Shown here: positions 6,281 through 7,365 of the stretch, piece by piece | How positions within the stretch are numbered: the first letter of the stretch is position 1 | How the letters are laid out: every line of letters starts with the position of its first letter | Source of the DNA: RGIG1959 sp045604545 | Lineage (GTDB): Bacteria > Bacillota > Clostridia > Oscillospirales > Acutalibacteraceae | Direction: 5' to 3' | Length of the DNA stretch: 7,365 bases | Assembly: GCA_045604545.1 (NCBI GenBank) | Contig: JAZUOG010000050.1 | Coordinates: 1-7,365, forward strand | Notes under the pieces: model-generated | What the model saw: the letters and a program-made list of their open reading frames with translations, nothing else | Told to the model about the DNA's origin: nothing | The model's database searches: none | Program-made: the position numbers and the translations under genes

Positions 6281-6766
6281 TTATTCATCCTTCTTGTTGA
6301 GTTGTGTCAACAGATCAATGAGTGTGTTCTCCAGCTTTTCGATTTCCAACAGTTGACTTACGAGAAAAAACAATGCAATGCCGCCACCGATTAATAGTTC
6401 AAGTGCTGTGCCGCCGGAAGGGTCCAAAAGGAAACGCAACAAGCACCCTAAAATAACGGACACTTCAACCAAAAGCATGGTTGGTTCAGGTAAAACAAGT
6501 AAGTTCACACGAACCGTTTCACCTTGGTTTTTTGCGAAAAGATAGAACCAACTTTTGGCGGTTGTTAATCCCCCGGTTCGAGTTTTTTCTCCATTTTCAT
6601 AATAACCGCTGATGTTATTCGTGTCAATATATGTGTGGATACCTTCGCGCCTTGAACAATACCGTTTCAAACAAAAATGAAATATGCTGTGATGTTCTTT
6701 TTCCGGATACGGCGTAAAGAGTTGTTGTATTTTTGAAAAATCTCCCCGCAACACGAATTTAGACAT
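6281..6766 (-). CDS. Two-TM membrane protein with soluble N-terminal domain, function unknown
   Basis: A 161-residue protein that I do not recognise. Residues 1-92 form a soluble, mixed-charge domain with strand-like stretches (HTYIDTNNISGYYENG at 44-59 and SWFYLFAKNQGETVRVNLLV at 72-91). Two membrane segments follow at about 97-114 and 121-140, joined by a short DPSGG turn. A charged, leucine-spaced tail (141-161, EIEKLENTLIDLLTQLNKKDE without its last residue listed separately) could form a short coiled coil. There is no signal peptide. With a tight hairpin of two segments, both ends should lie on the same side, probably the cytoplasm. The ATG at 6766 has GGAGG (6783-6779) 12 nt upstream, slightly far but clear. 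A 28-codon ORF overlaps the start by 8 nt. It is probably the first full-length gene of a two-gene unit with the three-TM protein. Confidence 0.8.
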   Translation of the reverse strand: MSKFVLRGDFSKIQQLFTPYPEKEHHSIFHFCLKRYCSRREGIHTYIDTNNISGYYENGEKTRTGGLTTAKSWFYLFAKNQGETVRVNLLVLPEPTMLLVEVSVILGCLLRFLLDPSGGTALELLIGGGIALFFLVSQLLEIEKLENTLIDLLTQLNKKDE

Positions 6767-6845
6767 CGTCGCAGAAGTCCTCCGTTATTGATTTTAAGTA
6801 GGACATAGCATTCCATTCAGTAAGTCCTAAGATCTTTTTACCCAT
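6759..6845 (-). CDS. Possible 28-residue leader ORF overlapping the membrane protein start
   Basis: On the minus strand an ATG at 6845, preceded by AGAGG with an 8-nt gap, opens a 28-codon frame (MGKKILGLTEWN...EDFCDDV) that ends in TAA at 6761-6759. It overlaps the ATG of the 161-residue protein by 8 nt in another frame, and that gene's GGAGG lies inside it. This is the arrangement expected for translational coupling. Against it, a perfect TATAAT at 6853-6848 would start transcripts near 6841, after this ATG. The ORF could then be translated only from longer transcripts. The family is not recognised and no in-frame upstream extension exists. Confidence 0.3.
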   Translation of the reverse strand: MGKKILGLTEWNAMSYLKSITEDFCDDV

Positions 6846-6847
6846 TA

Positions 6848-6876
6848 ATTATACCTCTATAAAATAAAAAAGGCAA
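6848..6876 (-). promoter_or_regulatory. Probable promoter of the membrane-protein unit
   Basis: On the minus strand, TTGCCT (6876-6871, four of six consensus bases) and a perfect TATAAT (6853-6848) are 17 bp apart. The predicted start near 6841 gives a 5' UTR of about 75 nt before the ATG at 6766. Two direct repeats at 6894-6918 lie about 50-80 bp upstream of that start. Confidence 0.6.
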
Positions 6877-6893
6877 GGCGAAGTCTTGCAGAA

Positions 6894-6918
6894 TACGTAT
6901 TACCTCTTACGTATTACT
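6894..6918 (-). repeat. Tandem 10-bp direct repeat upstream of the membrane-unit promoter
   Basis: TACGTATTAC occurs at 6894-6903 and 6909-6918, 15 bp apart from start to start, each containing the palindrome TACGTA. Seen from the minus strand it lies just upstream of the promoter at 6848-6876, so it could be a regulator binding site. It could equally be part of the surrounding repeat element. Confidence 0.45.
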
Positions 6919-6920
6919 TT

Positions 6921-6991
6921 CCAAAGCCCCAAGGAAAATAAAGGAATAGGGAAGAATTAAGCCCCAAGAACGTTCGTCCTTGGGGCTTTGG
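6921..6991. repeat. Three-arm competing hairpin set
   Basis: Arm A (6921-6934, CCAAAGCCCCAAGG) is the exact 14-bp reverse complement of arm C (6978-6991). Arm B (6959-6968, AAGCCCCAAG) repeats ten bases of arm A and pairs perfectly with 6979-6988, also in arm C. Thus C can pair with either A (long loop) or B (10-nt loop), but not both. On the plus strand the B-C stem is followed only by TTTGG, so terminator activity is doubtful; on the minus strand TTAATTCTT follows. Confidence 0.6.
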
Positions 6992-7032
6992 CGGTTATTG
7001 GTTTAGCTGGTTCTTTGCTGTCTTAAATGTAC

Positions 7033-7091
7033 CAACCGAAAAACGAAAATGTCATAGACAAACGGTTGATTTTCTTCAACCGCAGGTTGAA
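7033..7091. repeat. Chain of alternating CAACCG/CGGTTG arms
   Basis: CAACCG at 7033-7038 and TCAACCG at 7076-7082 can each pair with CGGTTGA at 7063-7069. TTCAACC at 7075-7081 also pairs perfectly with GGTTGAA at 7085-7091 around a 3-nt loop. The hairpins are mutually exclusive. The last arm runs into the 24-bp box. Confidence 0.5.
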
Positions 7092-7109
7092 TTGTCAAGG
7101 GAGAGTGGC
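7086..7109. repeat. Copy 2 of the 24-bp dispersed box
   Basis: It is identical to 4472-4495 except C7096 for T4482. As in copy 1, a hairpin lies directly beside the GTTGAA end (here 7075-7091 or 7063-7082). On the minus strand it again reads as ...Ala-Thr-Leu-Pro-stop, closing a 45-codon frame (7232-7095) without a known homologue. Confidence 0.7.
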
Positions 7110-7307
7110 TTGCAGGAAATGTTTGAAATGAAGCGCTCGCTTGCCGCTCGCATGAAGTGACGACAAAGCCGCCATGATGCGTTTTGCTTTACAAAACATG
7201 AAGCAAAGTGTTCTTGGATGTTTTGCGGTCATTTTTCATAGCCAACGGCTGCTTCATTAGCAATGAGCGTCTTCATGTTCCCGAAGGTAACACTTCATTT
7301 CCAAAAG

Positions 7308-7345
7308 AAAAACCCACACGCCTTTGCGTGTCGGGTTTTTTTTTT
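7308..7345. terminator. Strong two-way intrinsic terminator
   Basis: ACACGC (7316-7321) pairs with GCGTGT (7326-7331) around CTTT, and AAAAACCC (7308-7315) continues the stem with GGGTTTTT (7333-7340), leaving C7332 bulged. Ten T (7336-7345) follow on the plus strand, and a TTTTTCTTTT run serves the minus strand. No plus-strand gene ends nearby, so it either ends an untranslated RNA or terminates minus-strand transcripts entering from beyond the window. Confidence 0.8.
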
Positions 7346-7365
7346 GGGGTGGGACCCCGGTTTGG

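Larger units (their letters stand above)
6846..7365. other. Gene-free, repeat-rich intergenic segment
   Basis: This 520-bp stretch has no gene I can support. It contains the promoter above, a pair of 10-bp direct repeats (6894-6918), a three-arm set of competing hairpins (6921-6991), a chain of CAACCG/CGGTTG arms (7033-7091), copy 2 of the 24-bp box (7086-7109), a small GTTTTG/CAAAAC hairpin (7181-7197), a strong two-way terminator (7308-7345) and a short GGGGT/ACCCC hairpin (7346-7358). The density of structure suggests a dispersed intergenic repeat element or an untranslated RNA rather than plain spacer. Confidence 0.6.

Noticed and set aside
7076..7098. A TTGACA on the minus strand inside the 24-bp box (7098-7093) as a promoter
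   Set aside because: No -10-like sequence lies 16-18 bp downstream; the bases there read AGAAAA.
7095..7232. A 45-residue minus-strand frame ending in ATLP-stop inside the repeat-rich region
   Set aside because: No convincing ribosome binding site was seen, a stop lies just upstream in frame, and it sits in structured repeat DNA. It is better explained as part of the repeat, though its end matches the 114-residue gene.

Overview
The window looks like a chromosomal segment of an anaerobic Firmicute, most likely a gut clostridium of the Oscillospiraceae/Ruminococcaceae type. The basis is strong AGGAGG-like ribosome binding sites, sigma-A type promoters, intrinsic terminators after most units, a PgcA-type phosphohexomutase, a bacterial ferritin and a short Gram-positive style lipoprotein signal. 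The assignment to family is inference; no rRNA or other phylogenetic marker is present.

Left half (about 1-4430), plus strand, visibly GC-rich: the 3' end of a beta-strand-rich protein of unknown function that starts outside the window, closed by a terminator; a near-consensus promoter driving an alpha-phosphoglucomutase/phosphomannomutase (562-2244) and, 27 bp further on, a ferritin (2272-2781), probably as one operon; a modest terminator; and an unrecognised 513-residue beta-rich protein without a signal peptide (2876-4417). A strong two-way terminator at 4432-4471 separates this half from convergent genes on the other strand.

Right half (about 4470-6850), minus strand, AT-richer apart from its last gene: read in the direction of transcription it holds a possible 28-codon leader ORF, a two-TM protein with a soluble N-terminal domain (6281-6766), a small three-TM protein (5867-6253), a lipoprotein with its own good promoter (4866-5618), and a 114-residue protein (4481-4825) with a faint cytidine-deaminase-like pattern but no zinc motif. 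The two membrane proteins are 27 bp apart and look co-transcribed. The membrane proteins and the lipoprotein would act at the cell envelope; no function can be assigned from sequence.

The last 520 bases (6846-7365) hold no convincing gene but are densely structured: a tandem 10-bp direct repeat, two successive sets of competing hairpin arms, a 24-bp box that recurs with one mismatch at the 3' end of the 114-residue gene (4472-4495), and a strong two-way terminator. This repeat-rich intergenic segment, together with the duplicated box, is the least explained part of the window. I found no CRISPR array, tRNA, rRNA, transposase or recognisable defence system.
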